This document shows positions 31,646-39,438 of a stretch of 64,000 nucleotides of DNA, one piece after another. The position numbers were made by a program, and so were the translations under genes. The stretch's first letter is position 1, and every line of letters begins with the position of its first letter. The stretch comes from Natronoarchaeum rubrum (lineage in GTDB: Archaea > Halobacteriota > Halobacteria > Halobacteriales > Natronoarchaeaceae): assembly GCF_024494695.1 (NCBI RefSeq), contig NZ_JANHDP010000004.1:62001-126000 (forward strand), in the 5' to 3' direction. Under the pieces are notes generated by a model that was given only the letters and a program-made list of their open reading frames with translations, had not been told where the DNA came from and searched no databases.

Positions 31646-32815
31646 ATGTCCGCCGCCGGTCGCACCGAACCCGACGCCCTCGCTGCCAGTGACGTCGCCG
31701 CCGCCGTTCGCGACGCGCCGTTCGTTCGGCTGTTCGCGAACGCTGACGGCGACGCGCTGGCAGCCGCGGGCGTCCTCGCGCGAGCGCTCGACGATCTGCG
31801 CCGGCCGTTCCAGGTCGGCGTCGTCGAGACGGCCGCCGAGAGCGCCGACCGGATCGCAGCCGGCGATTCCGAGGCGCTGGCCGTGACGATCGGCGTCGAC
31901 GCCGACAGCGAGAGCGCCGACGCGCTCTCGATCCCGGCGACCGACCGACCGGCCAGCCTCACCGCCTTCGAGAGCGCGCGGGAACTGGGCGCGACGCCCG
32001 ATCCCGTCCTCGCGCTCGCCGGCGTGCTCGCCGCGGGCGCAACGCCCGGTGCCGGCGAGACCGGCCCGGTTCTCGACGCCGCGCGCGAGATCGGCGTCGA
32101 ACGGCGCCCCGGCGTCGGGACGCCGACGGCCGATCTCGCGGACGGGCTGGCCCACACCACGCTCGCCCGCGCGCCGTTCTCGGGCGACCCCGGAGCGGCG
32201 CAGGCGACGCTCGCCGAACTCGGACTGCCGACCGAACTCGACGCCGACGCGCACCGGCGCGTCGCGTCGCTGTTCGCGCTGGAGTCGACCGAGACTGACG
32301 CGGCGCCCGAACGCGCCGTCGACGCGACCGAGCGCGCGCTCCGACCGCACGCCGCGCCCGCCGACGCGCCGTTCGAGACCGTCGAAGGGTACGCCGACGT
32401 GCTCTCGGCGGTGGCGACCGACGCGCCGGGCACCGGCGTCGCGCTCGCGCTGGGCCACGACGCCCGCGCGGACGCGATCGAGACCTGGCGCCAGCACGCC
32501 GCCGCTGCCCACCGCGGGCTCGACGAGGCGACGACCGGCCGGTACGACGGCCTGTTCGTCGCGCGCGTCGACGTCACTCCCGTTCGGACGACCGCCCGGC
32601 TCCTGCGGGACTTTCAGTCCCCTGAGCCGGTCGCGATGGCCGTCTCGAACGACGAGGCCGCCGTCGCGGCCGCAGAGGCGTCCGGCGTGGACGCCGCGCT
32701 CGCCGCCGCCGTCGAGGAAGTCGGCGGCGCGTCGGTGGGCGCCCCCGAGCGCGGGTACGCACGGTACGACGGCGACACCAAGGCGTTCATCGCAGCGTTC
32801 AGGGAGGCACTATGA
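31646..32815 (+). CDS. Degenerate DHH/RecJ-like protein
   Basis: The 389-residue protein occupies the place between rpsO and pcc1 where archaea commonly carry a RecJ-like DHH-family protein. FVRLFANADGDALAAAGVLARAL corresponds to the first metal motif, which lacks the usual histidine, and VTIGVDADSESADALSIPATDRPASL lacks the DHH triplet. A C-terminal GYARYDGDTKAFIAAFREAL follows the DHHA1-like region. It is therefore probably not an active nuclease, and a structural, Cdc45-like role is an option. It overlaps pcc1 by four bases. Composition is extremely Ala- and Asp-rich. Confidence 0.75.
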   Translation: MSAAGRTEPDALAASDVAAAVRDAPFVRLFANADGDALAAAGVLARALDDLRRPFQVGVVETAAESADRIAAGDSEALAVTIGVDADSESADALSIPATDRPASLTAFESARELGATPDPVLALAGVLAAGATPGAGETGPVLDAAREIGVERRPGVGTPTADLADGLAHTTLARAPFSGDPGAAQATLAELGLPTELDADAHRRVASLFALESTETDAAPERAVDATERALRPHAAPADAPFETVEGYADVLSAVATDAPGTGVALALGHDARADAIETWRQHAAAAHRGLDEATTGRYDGLFVARVDVTPVRTTARLLRDFQSPEPVAMAVSNDEAAVAAAEASGVDAALAAAVEEVGGASVGAPERGYARYDGDTKAFIAAFREAL

Positions 32816-33066
32816 GACGGGCGACGATCCGCTCCGAACTCGACGATGCGAGTGTTATCGCACGAGCCATCCGGCCGGACAACACCGACGAGATGGACAC
32901 GCGCGTCGAGACGGACGAGGACGGCACCCCGACAACCGTCGTCACCGAGATCGAGCGCGAGACGACCGGCGGACTCAGGACGAACGTCGACGACTACGTG
33001 GTCAACGTGGACGTCGCGACGCGAGTCGCACAGCACGCACACCGACACACCAACACACAATCATGA
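32812..33066 (+). CDS. pcc1: Pcc1, KEOPS complex subunit
   Basis: Pcc1 is the dimerisation subunit of KEOPS, which makes t6A at tRNA position 37. The 84-residue protein has AIRPDNTDEMDTRVE and VVTEIERETTGGLRTNVDDYVVNVDVA (with breaks), the family's two-helix and strand arrangement. It overlaps the DHH gene (ATGA) and the eS1 gene (ATGA) at its two ends, a tight coupling with ribosomal genes that is common in archaea. Confidence 0.88.
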   Translation: MRRATIRSELDDASVIARAIRPDNTDEMDTRVETDEDGTPTTVVTEIERETTGGLRTNVDDYVVNVDVATRVAQHAHRHTNTQS

Positions 33067-33698
33067 GCGAACGATCCGTATCGAAGCAGGCACAGGAAAA
33101 GCGGTGGTACACTATCCACGCTCCCGAGCAGTTCGACCGCGAGGAGCTGGGCGAGACCCCCGCAGACGAACCGGACAAGGTCCTCGGTCGCACGATCGAG
33201 ACCACGCTGGGCGATCTCCGCAACGAGTCCAGCGAGAACAACACGAAGCTGAAGTTCAAGATCAACGACGTCGGGAGCGACGCGGCCTACACCGAGTTCG
33301 TCAAGCACGAGCTCACCCGCGACTACCTCCGCAGCCTCGTCCGCCGAGGCGCGTCGAAGGTCGAGGCGTACATCACGGTGCTGACGACCGACGACTACCG
33401 CGTCCAGGTCCAGCCCGTCGCCTTCACGACCAAGAAGGCCGACGCCAGCCAGGAGCAGGCGATCCGCCGCACGATGATCGACCTGGTCGAGGAGTCCGCC
33501 GAGGAACACTCCTTCGAGCAGCTGCTCGATAGCATCGTCGACGGCCGCCTCTCCAGCGCGATCTACGGCGAGGGCAAGGAGATCTACCCGCTGCGCCGCG
33601 TCGAGATCCAGAAGACGACGCTGGAAGCCCGCCCCGAGGAAGTCGCCGCCGAGGAAGAGACCGCGGTCGACGTCGACGAAGACGACGTCGAGGTCTGA
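33063..33698 (+). CDS. rps3ae: 30S ribosomal protein eS1 (S3Ae)
   Basis: eS1 belongs to the archaeal and eukaryotic small subunit. The 211-residue chain contains KRWYTIHAPEQFDREELGET, KLKFKINDVGSDAAYTEF, HELTRDYLRSLVRRG and the C-terminal YPLRRVEIQKTTLEARPEE, all family signatures. I chose ATG 33063 because it overlaps the pcc1 stop by four bases and matches the family N-terminus. The last 20 residues are an acidic tail. It ends the operon. Confidence 0.95.
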   Translation: MSERSVSKQAQEKRWYTIHAPEQFDREELGETPADEPDKVLGRTIETTLGDLRNESSENNTKLKFKINDVGSDAAYTEFVKHELTRDYLRSLVRRGASKVEAYITVLTTDDYRVQVQPVAFTTKKADASQEQAIRRTMIDLVEESAEEHSFEQLLDSIVDGRLSSAIYGEGKEIYPLRRVEIQKTTLEARPEEVAAEEETAVDVDEDDVEV

Positions 33699-33716
33699 TC
33701 GGCGATTCAGAACTGA

Positions 33717-33727
33717 TCCTTTTTCGC
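33717..33727 (+). terminator. T-tract downstream of eS1
   Basis: CCTTTTTCGC lies about 20 bases after the eS1 stop and before a convergent gene. Short T runs are the usual archaeal termination signal; no strong hairpin is needed. Confidence 0.35.
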
Positions 33728-33782
33728 GCGCTCGGCTGACGAGTGGCGACGCCGCTCGGCGTCAGAAGAGATAGTGACGGAC

Positions 33783-34208
33783 CTATTCGGTGACGACGAT
33801 CGTCCCGTCCATCCCCTGGGGGACGTGGGGGATGCAGTAGTAGCCGTACTCGCCGGGCACCTCGAACGTGTGCTCGAACGTCTCTCCGCGCTGGATGTTG
33901 CCGCTCCGGCTGTCCGTCCAGGCGTTCTCGGCCTCGGACTGGCTCTCGTGGCCCCCGGTCGCGAAGTACTCCGCGTCCTCGGGGATGTTATCCTCGTAGG
34001 CCGTGATCGAGTGACCGCGCGAACTGGTGTTCCGCCAGACGACGGTGTCGCCGACCGACACCTCGTACGTGTCCGGCCGGAACGCGTTCGCGCTCATGCC
34101 GATGTCGTAGTCCCCGCCGCCGTCGCTCCCGAACCCGAGGACGGTACAGCCAGACAGTCCCGCTGCGGTTGCGCTCCCGACCGCGGCCAGGTACGCGCGA
34201 CGCTTCAT
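33783..34208 (-). CDS. Halocyanin-type blue copper lipoprotein
   Basis: This is a membrane-anchored electron carrier of 141 residues. A Tat-like or Sec lipoprotein signal (MKRRAYLAAVGSATAAGLSGC) places Cys21 in the lipobox. The cupredoxin domain includes VSVGDTVVWRN, first copper His in SRGHSIT, and the C-terminal loop YYCIPHVPQGM carrying Cys, His and Met ligands. All four ligands of a type 1 copper site are present. The partner respiratory complex is not in the window. Confidence 0.92.
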   Translation of the reverse strand: MKRRAYLAAVGSATAAGLSGCTVLGFGSDGGGDYDIGMSANAFRPDTYEVSVGDTVVWRNTSSRGHSITAYEDNIPEDAEYFATGGHESQSEAENAWTDSRSGNIQRGETFEHTFEVPGEYGYYCIPHVPQGMDGTIVVTE

Positions 34209-34404
34209 GCCTCCTTCTCGGGACCGGGAGAATTTATGAGCGCCGATTCGTTCGAGCGCGGCCCGCCCCTTTCAGTCCGCCCGTGTCGGCTGACCGGGGT
34301 GCTTTCGAGGCGTCAACGACGTCGATTGGCGCACCGATACCCCTCTGTGCTGCTAGCGTGAGGAATGTAAAGACGTAAGTCCCGCGTGGGCATTTCCGAA
34401 CCAC

Positions 34405-35133
34405 ATGCAGCCACGGTTCGTCGGCCGGGTGAGTCTCGCCGACGCGGTGACGGTGGCCAACGCCGCGCTGGGCTTCCTCGCGGTCGTGGTCACCGTCGAG
34501 GACGTCGAGATCGGCGCCCGGTTGCTGCTGCTCGCGGCCGTCGCCGACGGACTCGACGGCGTCGTCGCGCGCCACGTCGGAAGCTCGGCCGCCGGACCGT
34601 ATCTCGACTCGCTGGCCGACGTCGCTTCCTTTGCGGTGGCGCCGGCGGTGCTCGTGTTCGTCGCCGTCCGGGACGGCTGGGGCGTGGCCGCACCGGCGGC
34701 GACGCCCGAGGCAGCCCTGACCGCCGGCGTCCCCGCGCTGTTCGTCGCGATGGCCGTGCTCCGATTGGGGATGTACACCGCTTACGACACCAAAGACGAG
34801 TACACCGAGGGCGTCCCGACGACGCTGGCCGCGACAATCCTCAGCGCGGCCGTCCTCGCGGGCGTGACCGATCCCAACCTGCTGATCGCGGCGACCGCCC
34901 TGTTCTGTTACCTGATGGTCGCGCCGATCGAGTACCCCGACCTTCTGGCCCGCGACGCCTTTATTATGGGCGTAACCCACACGCTCGCGATCTTGCTCCC
35001 CACGTGGGCGAACAACTCCTTCCCGGTCGCGCTGCTGATCCTCGCGCTGGCGTACCTGACGCTGGGGCCGCGGTTCTACTGGCGCGACGGACTGCCAGAG
35101 CCGCCGCTGCTGGGGTCGAAAGGAAACGCTTAG
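34405..35133 (+). CDS. pssA: CDP-alcohol phosphatidyltransferase, probably archaetidylserine synthase
   Basis: This is a membrane enzyme that would join L-serine to CDP-archaeol. The catalytic CDP-alcohol transferase motif is complete: DGVVARHVGSSAAGPYLDSLAD, read as DGxxAR...G...D...D (with breaks). About seven hydrophobic helices follow. The protein is 242 residues, and the VTVANAALGFLAVV start fits the serine branch of the family. In Haloferax this lipid route is linked to archaeosortase-dependent protein sorting. The exact alcohol substrate is inferred from similarity only. Confidence 0.82.
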   Translation: MQPRFVGRVSLADAVTVANAALGFLAVVVTVEDVEIGARLLLLAAVADGLDGVVARHVGSSAAGPYLDSLADVASFAVAPAVLVFVAVRDGWGVAAPAATPEAALTAGVPALFVAMAVLRLGMYTAYDTKDEYTEGVPTTLAATILSAAVLAGVTDPNLLIAATALFCYLMVAPIEYPDLLARDAFIMGVTHTLAILLPTWANNSFPVALLILALAYLTLGPRFYWRDGLPEPPLLGSKGNA

Positions 35134-35234
35134 GGGACGTACGCACACAGGTTCGTGTATATGAGTTCGGTCACGAGTCCGCGCGGCGATCGGTCCCGGT
35201 CGGGAGCCGTCGGCGCGCTCCCGGAGGTGTCCGC

Positions 35235-36494
35235 ATGAGCGACGAGGAAAGCGGCGACGCCGAGGCGAACGGCGACGCCGCCGAGGATGCGGCCGACGAG
35301 GAGATCACGGTCGAGTCGCTCCGCGAGCGCCTCGAAGCGATCGAGGCCCAGCTCGACGACGCCGAAACCGAGAGCGACCTCGACGAGATCGAAGCCGAGA
35401 TCGAGGGTCTCGAGGCGGACCTCGAAGCGGCCGATCTCCCCGAACCGGACGACGAAGACGAGGATCCGCCCGAAGAGGAGATTGAAGCGGAGAAAGACGA
35501 CCTCGAAGACCAGCTCGAGGAGGCCCGCGGCCCCTACGCCGAGGACGTCGTCGCCGAGATCGAATCGGCGATCGACGAAATCGAGTCCAGCGAGTGGACC
35601 GAGGCGGGCGCCGCGGAGCTCGCGACGGCCGTCGACGACTTCCTCGACGCCGCCGGCGACGAACTCGACCAGTCCTTCGAGCGGACCGGCGAGGAGACCG
35701 ACGATCTGACCGGCGCGCTCGAAGCGGCGATCGACGGCATCGAGGACGCCGGTCTCGACGCCGACGAGGACGCCGAGACGATCGCGGCGCTGCTCGACGA
35801 CGCCGAAGCGCTCGTCGCCGACGTCGAAGACGCCGAAACCTGGAGCGATCTCTCGGTGCGCGAGAAACTCGACCACCACGGGTTCTACGACGTGCTCGAC
35901 CACCGGAAGGACTTCCCGCCGGAGTGGCACGCGCTGAAGGTGTTCGAGAAGCGCGGCGAGGTCGACAAGATCCTCATCGCGCTCGACCTGCTCGACTCGG
36001 ACTTCATGGAGGAGCACTGTCTCGAAGCGCTCCGCCGGATGGGTCCCGAGGAAGCCGTCGAGCCGATGCTGGAACGCGCTCAGAAGCGCGACCAGGACGC
36101 CATCGAGATTCTGGGCAAGATCGGCAGCGACGAGCCCGTCGATACGCTCGTCGAGTACATCGAGGGTGACGGTAACCCCGGGCTCCAGAAGGTCGTCCTC
36201 AAGGCGCTGGGCGAGATCGGCAGCGACGAGGTGACCCAGGACGTCGCCGACAAGCTCGTCTCCGACAACGAGTCGATCCGTTCGCGGGCCGCCCGCTCGC
36301 TGGGGATGATCGGCGACACGCGCGCGATCGACCCGCTCGCGGACGTACTCGAAGGCGACGACTCCGACACGGTGCGCGCGAGCGCGGCCTGGGCGCTCGT
36401 CCAGATCGGGACCGAGGACGCGCTCGACGAAGTCGGACAGTACAGCGACGATCGGGCGTATCTCGTTCAGTCGGAAGCCGAAAAGGCGCTCTAG
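35235..36494 (+). CDS. HEAT-repeat protein with acidic coiled-coil N-terminus
   Basis: The 419-residue protein is built of a very acidic N-terminal half with predicted coiled coils (about 20-180: ESLRERLEAIEAQLDDAETE, EIEAEKDDLEDQLEEA). A folded part follows, beginning WSDLSVREKLDHHGFYDVLDHRKDFPPEWHALKVFE (with breaks). HEAT-like repeats then run from about 235 to the end (VDTLVEYIEGDGNPGLQKVVLKALGEIG, SIRSRAARSLGMIG, TVRASAAWALVQIG). HEAT repeats usually bind proteins. I chose ATG 35235 because the open frame upstream is a shadow of the preceding gene. The partner is unknown. Confidence 0.85.
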   Translation: MSDEESGDAEANGDAAEDAADEEITVESLRERLEAIEAQLDDAETESDLDEIEAEIEGLEADLEAADLPEPDDEDEDPPEEEIEAEKDDLEDQLEEARGPYAEDVVAEIESAIDEIESSEWTEAGAAELATAVDDFLDAAGDELDQSFERTGEETDDLTGALEAAIDGIEDAGLDADEDAETIAALLDDAEALVADVEDAETWSDLSVREKLDHHGFYDVLDHRKDFPPEWHALKVFEKRGEVDKILIALDLLDSDFMEEHCLEALRRMGPEEAVEPMLERAQKRDQDAIEILGKIGSDEPVDTLVEYIEGDGNPGLQKVVLKALGEIGSDEVTQDVADKLVSDNESIRSRAARSLGMIGDTRAIDPLADVLEGDDSDTVRASAAWALVQIGTEDALDEVGQYSDDRAYLVQSEAEKAL

Positions 36495-36501
36495 ACGCGG
36501 G

Positions 36502-37281
36502 TTACAGCAGCTCCACTTCTACTTGCGTCCCGCGGACGAACGTAACCGAAGACGGGCCGTTGGTTTCGCACGTCGCCGTCACGTCGCCAGTGCTGTCCGA
36601 TGTCGGCCTCGAGGTGTCCCATCCTTCGCTATCGAAGTACCGCTCCCAGGCGTCGGCGTGGGTCGAGTCTTCGATCGTGACTTCGGTAGTCCCGCTGGAC
36701 CGGATGACGTCCGATCCCGTTCCGGTTGCCCGGATTCGTAGCGTCGAGGACCGGGTCACTGACGACGGCTGCGTCGACTGCAAGTTCGCGTACGACAGCA
36801 CGGCCCGGTCCGGGCCGCTCCCGGATGTCGTACAGACGAACTCCGGCGGTCGGACCATCACGCTGTTACCGTCGTCGGCGCGGAACGCAGCCCCGAGCTC
36901 GTAACTGATCTCGGTGCCCTCGTGGCGGTAGTTGAGTGAGCCGACAGGTTGAGCACTGACTGGTGTGTCGGTACCGATCTCCACCGTGAGTTGCGTCTCG
37001 TCGTCGACGCTGATACCGCCGCCCCGCGGGTTGATCTGGCTCACGCGCACCTCACCGCTGCCGTCCTGTAGATCGTTGAAGTTCACCGTCAGCGTCTCGA
37101 AGGCGCGCTCCGCGTTGCGGTTCTGCTCGCTGACCTGCGCGTCACCGAGCGCGCCCATCCCGAACACGTACACGAGTCCGACCGACGTGATGATGATCGA
37201 GAACACCAAGATGAAGGCCAGCACGTCGCTGACTGCCCGGTCGTCCAAACGACTGGAGCGCTCTGGTTGTGGTCCGATCAT
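36502..37281 (-). CDS. Pilin-like protein of the type IV pilus operon (259 aa)
   Basis: Residues 12-42 show a class III signal-like start: LDDRAVSDVLAFILVFSIII, then SVGLVYVF. The 'DRA' precedes the hydrophobic helix as for prepilin peptidase substrates. The exported part is beta-rich with Thr/Ser/Gly and contains Cys residues near 147 and 241. It is the last gene of the operon and overlaps the upstream gene by four bases (ATGA). It is probably a minor pilin or pseudopilin. Confidence 0.75.
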   Translation of the reverse strand: MIGPQPERSSRLDDRAVSDVLAFILVFSIIITSVGLVYVFGMGALGDAQVSEQNRNAERAFETLTVNFNDLQDGSGEVRVSQINPRGGGISVDDETQLTVEIGTDTPVSAQPVGSLNYRHEGTEISYELGAAFRADDGNSVMVRPPEFVCTTSGSGPDRAVLSYANLQSTQPSSVTRSSTLRIRATGTGSDVIRSSGTTEVTIEDSTHADAWERYFDSEGWDTSRPTSDSTGDVTATCETNGPSSVTFVRGTQVEVELL

Positions 37282-37766
37282 GCTGCCTCCAGCGTGATCT
37301 CTTCGTCACTAGCATCGTACCGAACGCGCACGTCGCCGCCGGTGATCGATACGGGTTCGACGGCCGTCACGTTTCTGAACGGCACCTCGATGTCCTCGGA
37401 TGTTTGCGTTGCCGAGAGGATCAGGCACGTATTGGGATCCCACGTGTTGCATGCGCTCGAACCGGTGGCGAGCCTGACGCGATAGGAGCTTCCGGCGACC
37501 GTATCAGGATGTTCTACGAAGACGGTAGCACTCCCCGTCGGCGTCCGATTGGCCGCCTGATCGACGGCTGTAATTTCGGTCGCCAGCCTGTCGCCGATCG
37601 TTTCCATCTCCTGATAGGCGGCGCGGTCCTTCTGACTCTCGAGCATCGTCGTCGTCCCGATGAACAGCCCGGATATCAGGATCGTCGTGATGCCGATCGT
37701 CAGCACGTGGGTCAGCGCCGTCGAGACGCCGCGGTCGTCCGTGGTGAAGGTTCGTTTTCGTCTCAT
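37278..37766 (-). CDS. Pilin-like protein of the type IV pilus operon (162 aa)
   Basis: It starts MRRKRTFTTDDRGVSTALTH, followed by a hydrophobic helix (VLTIGITTILISGLFIG), a class III signal-like arrangement with 'DRG' before the helix. An AAYQEMETIGDRLATEITAVDQ helix follows, typical of pseudopilin N-terminal stalks, then a small beta domain with a possible disulfide (CNTWDPNTC). Its ends overlap both neighbouring genes by four bases. Confidence 0.72.
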   Translation of the reverse strand: MRRKRTFTTDDRGVSTALTHVLTIGITTILISGLFIGTTTMLESQKDRAAYQEMETIGDRLATEITAVDQAANRTPTGSATVFVEHPDTVAGSSYRVRLATGSSACNTWDPNTCLILSATQTSEDIEVPFRNVTAVEPVSITGGDVRVRYDASDEEITLEAA

Positions 37767-38194
37767 GGGTTCACCTCGATCGTGCTCTTGCGCAGGACGG
37801 ACGGCGTTTCGTAGACGATTTGGATATCGGCATGATCGATCTCACCGCTCCCGTCGAACTCGACACCGACGATGGAGACGTCGACGTACGTCGGACTCGT
37901 TTCCGCTTTGCTCTCCGCGAGCAGTTCGCTGTACGTCGAGACGTTCTCCCGGAGTGCGACCACCTTTCCACCTCTGACATCCTCGTTGACGCCCCGGATC
38001 AATTCGGCCGTCGTGTTTTCGACCGACTGCTCGGTGCCTGTTCCATCCGACACCGCCTCGACGGTGCCACCCGAACCCATACTGGCGGTGAACAGCGTCG
38101 TCGAGAACACGATGGCGATTGCGATGAGTATCAGCGCAAACGACACTGCTCCCGCAAGAATAAGCTGGCCGCGGTCCGATTGTGTCTCTGTCAT
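37763..38194 (-). CDS. Pilin-like protein of the type IV pilus operon (143 aa)
   Basis: It begins MTETQSDRGQLILAGAVSFA, with the helix continuing LILIAIAIVFSTTLF: a short 'DRGQ' lead directly before one membrane helix. A helical segment (TAELIRGVNEDVRGGKVVALRE) and a strand-rich end (VDVSIVGVEFDGSGEIDHADIQI) follow. It starts three bases after the upstream gene and overlaps the next by four. A separate function cannot be assigned. Confidence 0.72.
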   Translation of the reverse strand: MTETQSDRGQLILAGAVSFALILIAIAIVFSTTLFTASMGSGGTVEAVSDGTGTEQSVENTTAELIRGVNEDVRGGKVVALRENVSTYSELLAESKAETSPTYVDVSIVGVEFDGSGEIDHADIQIVYETPSVLRKSTIEVNP

Positions 38195-38196
38195 GG

Positions 38197-38889
38197 TTAC
38201 CAGATTATCGTCAGTCGTACCTCGACGACGTTGTACACGTGGCTGTCAGGGGCGGCGTCCGGAATCGGATAGTAATCGTCGTCGCTCCTCTCCTCCGAAA
38301 GCTCCGATAGTTCCGCGTCGGGGGCCTCGTCAGAGCCGGACCGACAGTCGACGAGCGTCTGATCGTCGTAGAGCGTCACCGTGTGCGTCACAGTGACGGT
38401 TCTCTGAACTGCCGTGGCCTCCGCTACGATCGGCCTCGGGGTGCTGCCGCTCCCATTCGGACGGTACTCGGCGTCAAGCGTGTAGGCGCTGAACCGTTCC
38501 GTGAACGTCTGGTTGAGCATCGTCCCCAGCGAATTGTCCATCGGATGCGTCGAGTTGTACGTGGACCGGCCGTCCGGTGACCCGTAGAACGCTCTGCTTT
38601 CGTTATCCCAACACCGGAGCGTCTCCGAGAGGCTGCCGTCTTCGGCGGCGATCCGCAGCACGTCGGTCGCCTGCTGGCTCACGTCGGACTGGACGCCTCT
38701 GTCGATTTCGCCCGAAGTCGAGGGGAGCAACACCGCCGAGTTCAGTGCCATCAACACCGCTGTCAGCAGGATCATCGCACCGATGATGCCTTCGAGCGTG
38801 TACGCCTGCCCGCGGTCGTCGTCACCGACCGAATCGCCGGTGTCTCGCCGGGGCGGGCGGTTCGGATCAGCGTTGTTTCTCCCTGACAT
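38197..38889 (-). CDS. Pilin-like protein of the type IV pilus operon (230 aa)
   Basis: An acidic lead of about 25 residues ends in DDDRGQAYTLEGIIGAMILL, followed by TAVLMALNSAVLLPS: 'DRGQAYTLEG' before the membrane helix is the class III-like signal. The rest contains helices (GVQSDVSQQATDVLRIAAEDG), then strands ending in VEVRLTIIW. I chose ATG 38889, two bases after the upstream stop, over an in-frame GTG three codons earlier. Confidence 0.72.
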   Translation of the reverse strand: MSGRNNADPNRPPRRDTGDSVGDDDRGQAYTLEGIIGAMILLTAVLMALNSAVLLPSTSGEIDRGVQSDVSQQATDVLRIAAEDGSLSETLRCWDNESRAFYGSPDGRSTYNSTHPMDNSLGTMLNQTFTERFSAYTLDAEYRPNGSGSTPRPIVAEATAVQRTVTVTHTVTLYDDQTLVDCRSGSDEAPDAELSELSEERSDDDYYPIPDAAPDSHVYNVVEVRLTIIW

Positions 38890-38891
38890 AG

Positions 38892-39437
38892 TTACCACAC
38901 CCTCACGATGAGTCGATACGCTGGGTCGGCGTCGGCCGAATCGTCTATCCAGTCGCTGTCTCCTACTGTGACGATTCGAGCCGCCGTGGCGGTATCACTG
39001 CCCTCCGGGGACGGTCCGGCAGCCGCTTCGATGGCATCGATCTCGGCGTTACCGTCCTCGAGACCGATCGGATCCTCGCGATCCGTCTCCAGCGTCGTCA
39101 TCGTTACGTTGACTCGTGTCGTCGAAGATACGTTGGCGGCGGCGCGCAGGTCGTTCTCGCCTCCTCCGAACCAGTGGTTGATCTCCTCGGCGGTGAGCTC
39201 GTTCGTCGCCTCGTCGTCCGACACGTTGTCGGCGATCAACATCGCGATCCGGTCGGCCTGGCTATCCGGGCCCTCGTCGGCGATCGCCTGCTCGTAGGGA
39301 GTGAACAGCGTCGGGAACATCAGAAACACCGCCCCAACGACCAGCAGGAAGATGCTGATCCCGACCGCGAAGTCCTGAACGGTCTGGGCGCGCTCGTCGC
39401 CGCCGAACGTCGCGCCGGAGAGTCGATCGCCGGACAT
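38892..39437 (-). CDS. Pilin-like protein of the type IV pilus operon (181 aa)
   Basis: The N-terminus is GGDERAQTVQDFAVGISIFL, then LVVGAVFLMFPTLFTPYEQA, again a basic-Ala/Gly site before one helix. The extracellular part has a helix with SQADRIAMLIADNVSDDEA and a strand-rich end closing in AYRLIVRVW, similar in its final residues to the next gene's end. It begins one base after the pilC-like stop. Confidence 0.72.
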   Translation of the reverse strand: MSGDRLSGATFGGDERAQTVQDFAVGISIFLLVVGAVFLMFPTLFTPYEQAIADEGPDSQADRIAMLIADNVSDDEATNELTAEEINHWFGGGENDLRAAANVSSTTRVNVTMTTLETDREDPIGLEDGNAEIDAIEAAAGPSPEGSDTATAARIVTVGDSDWIDDSADADPAYRLIVRVW

Positions 39438-39438
39438 G

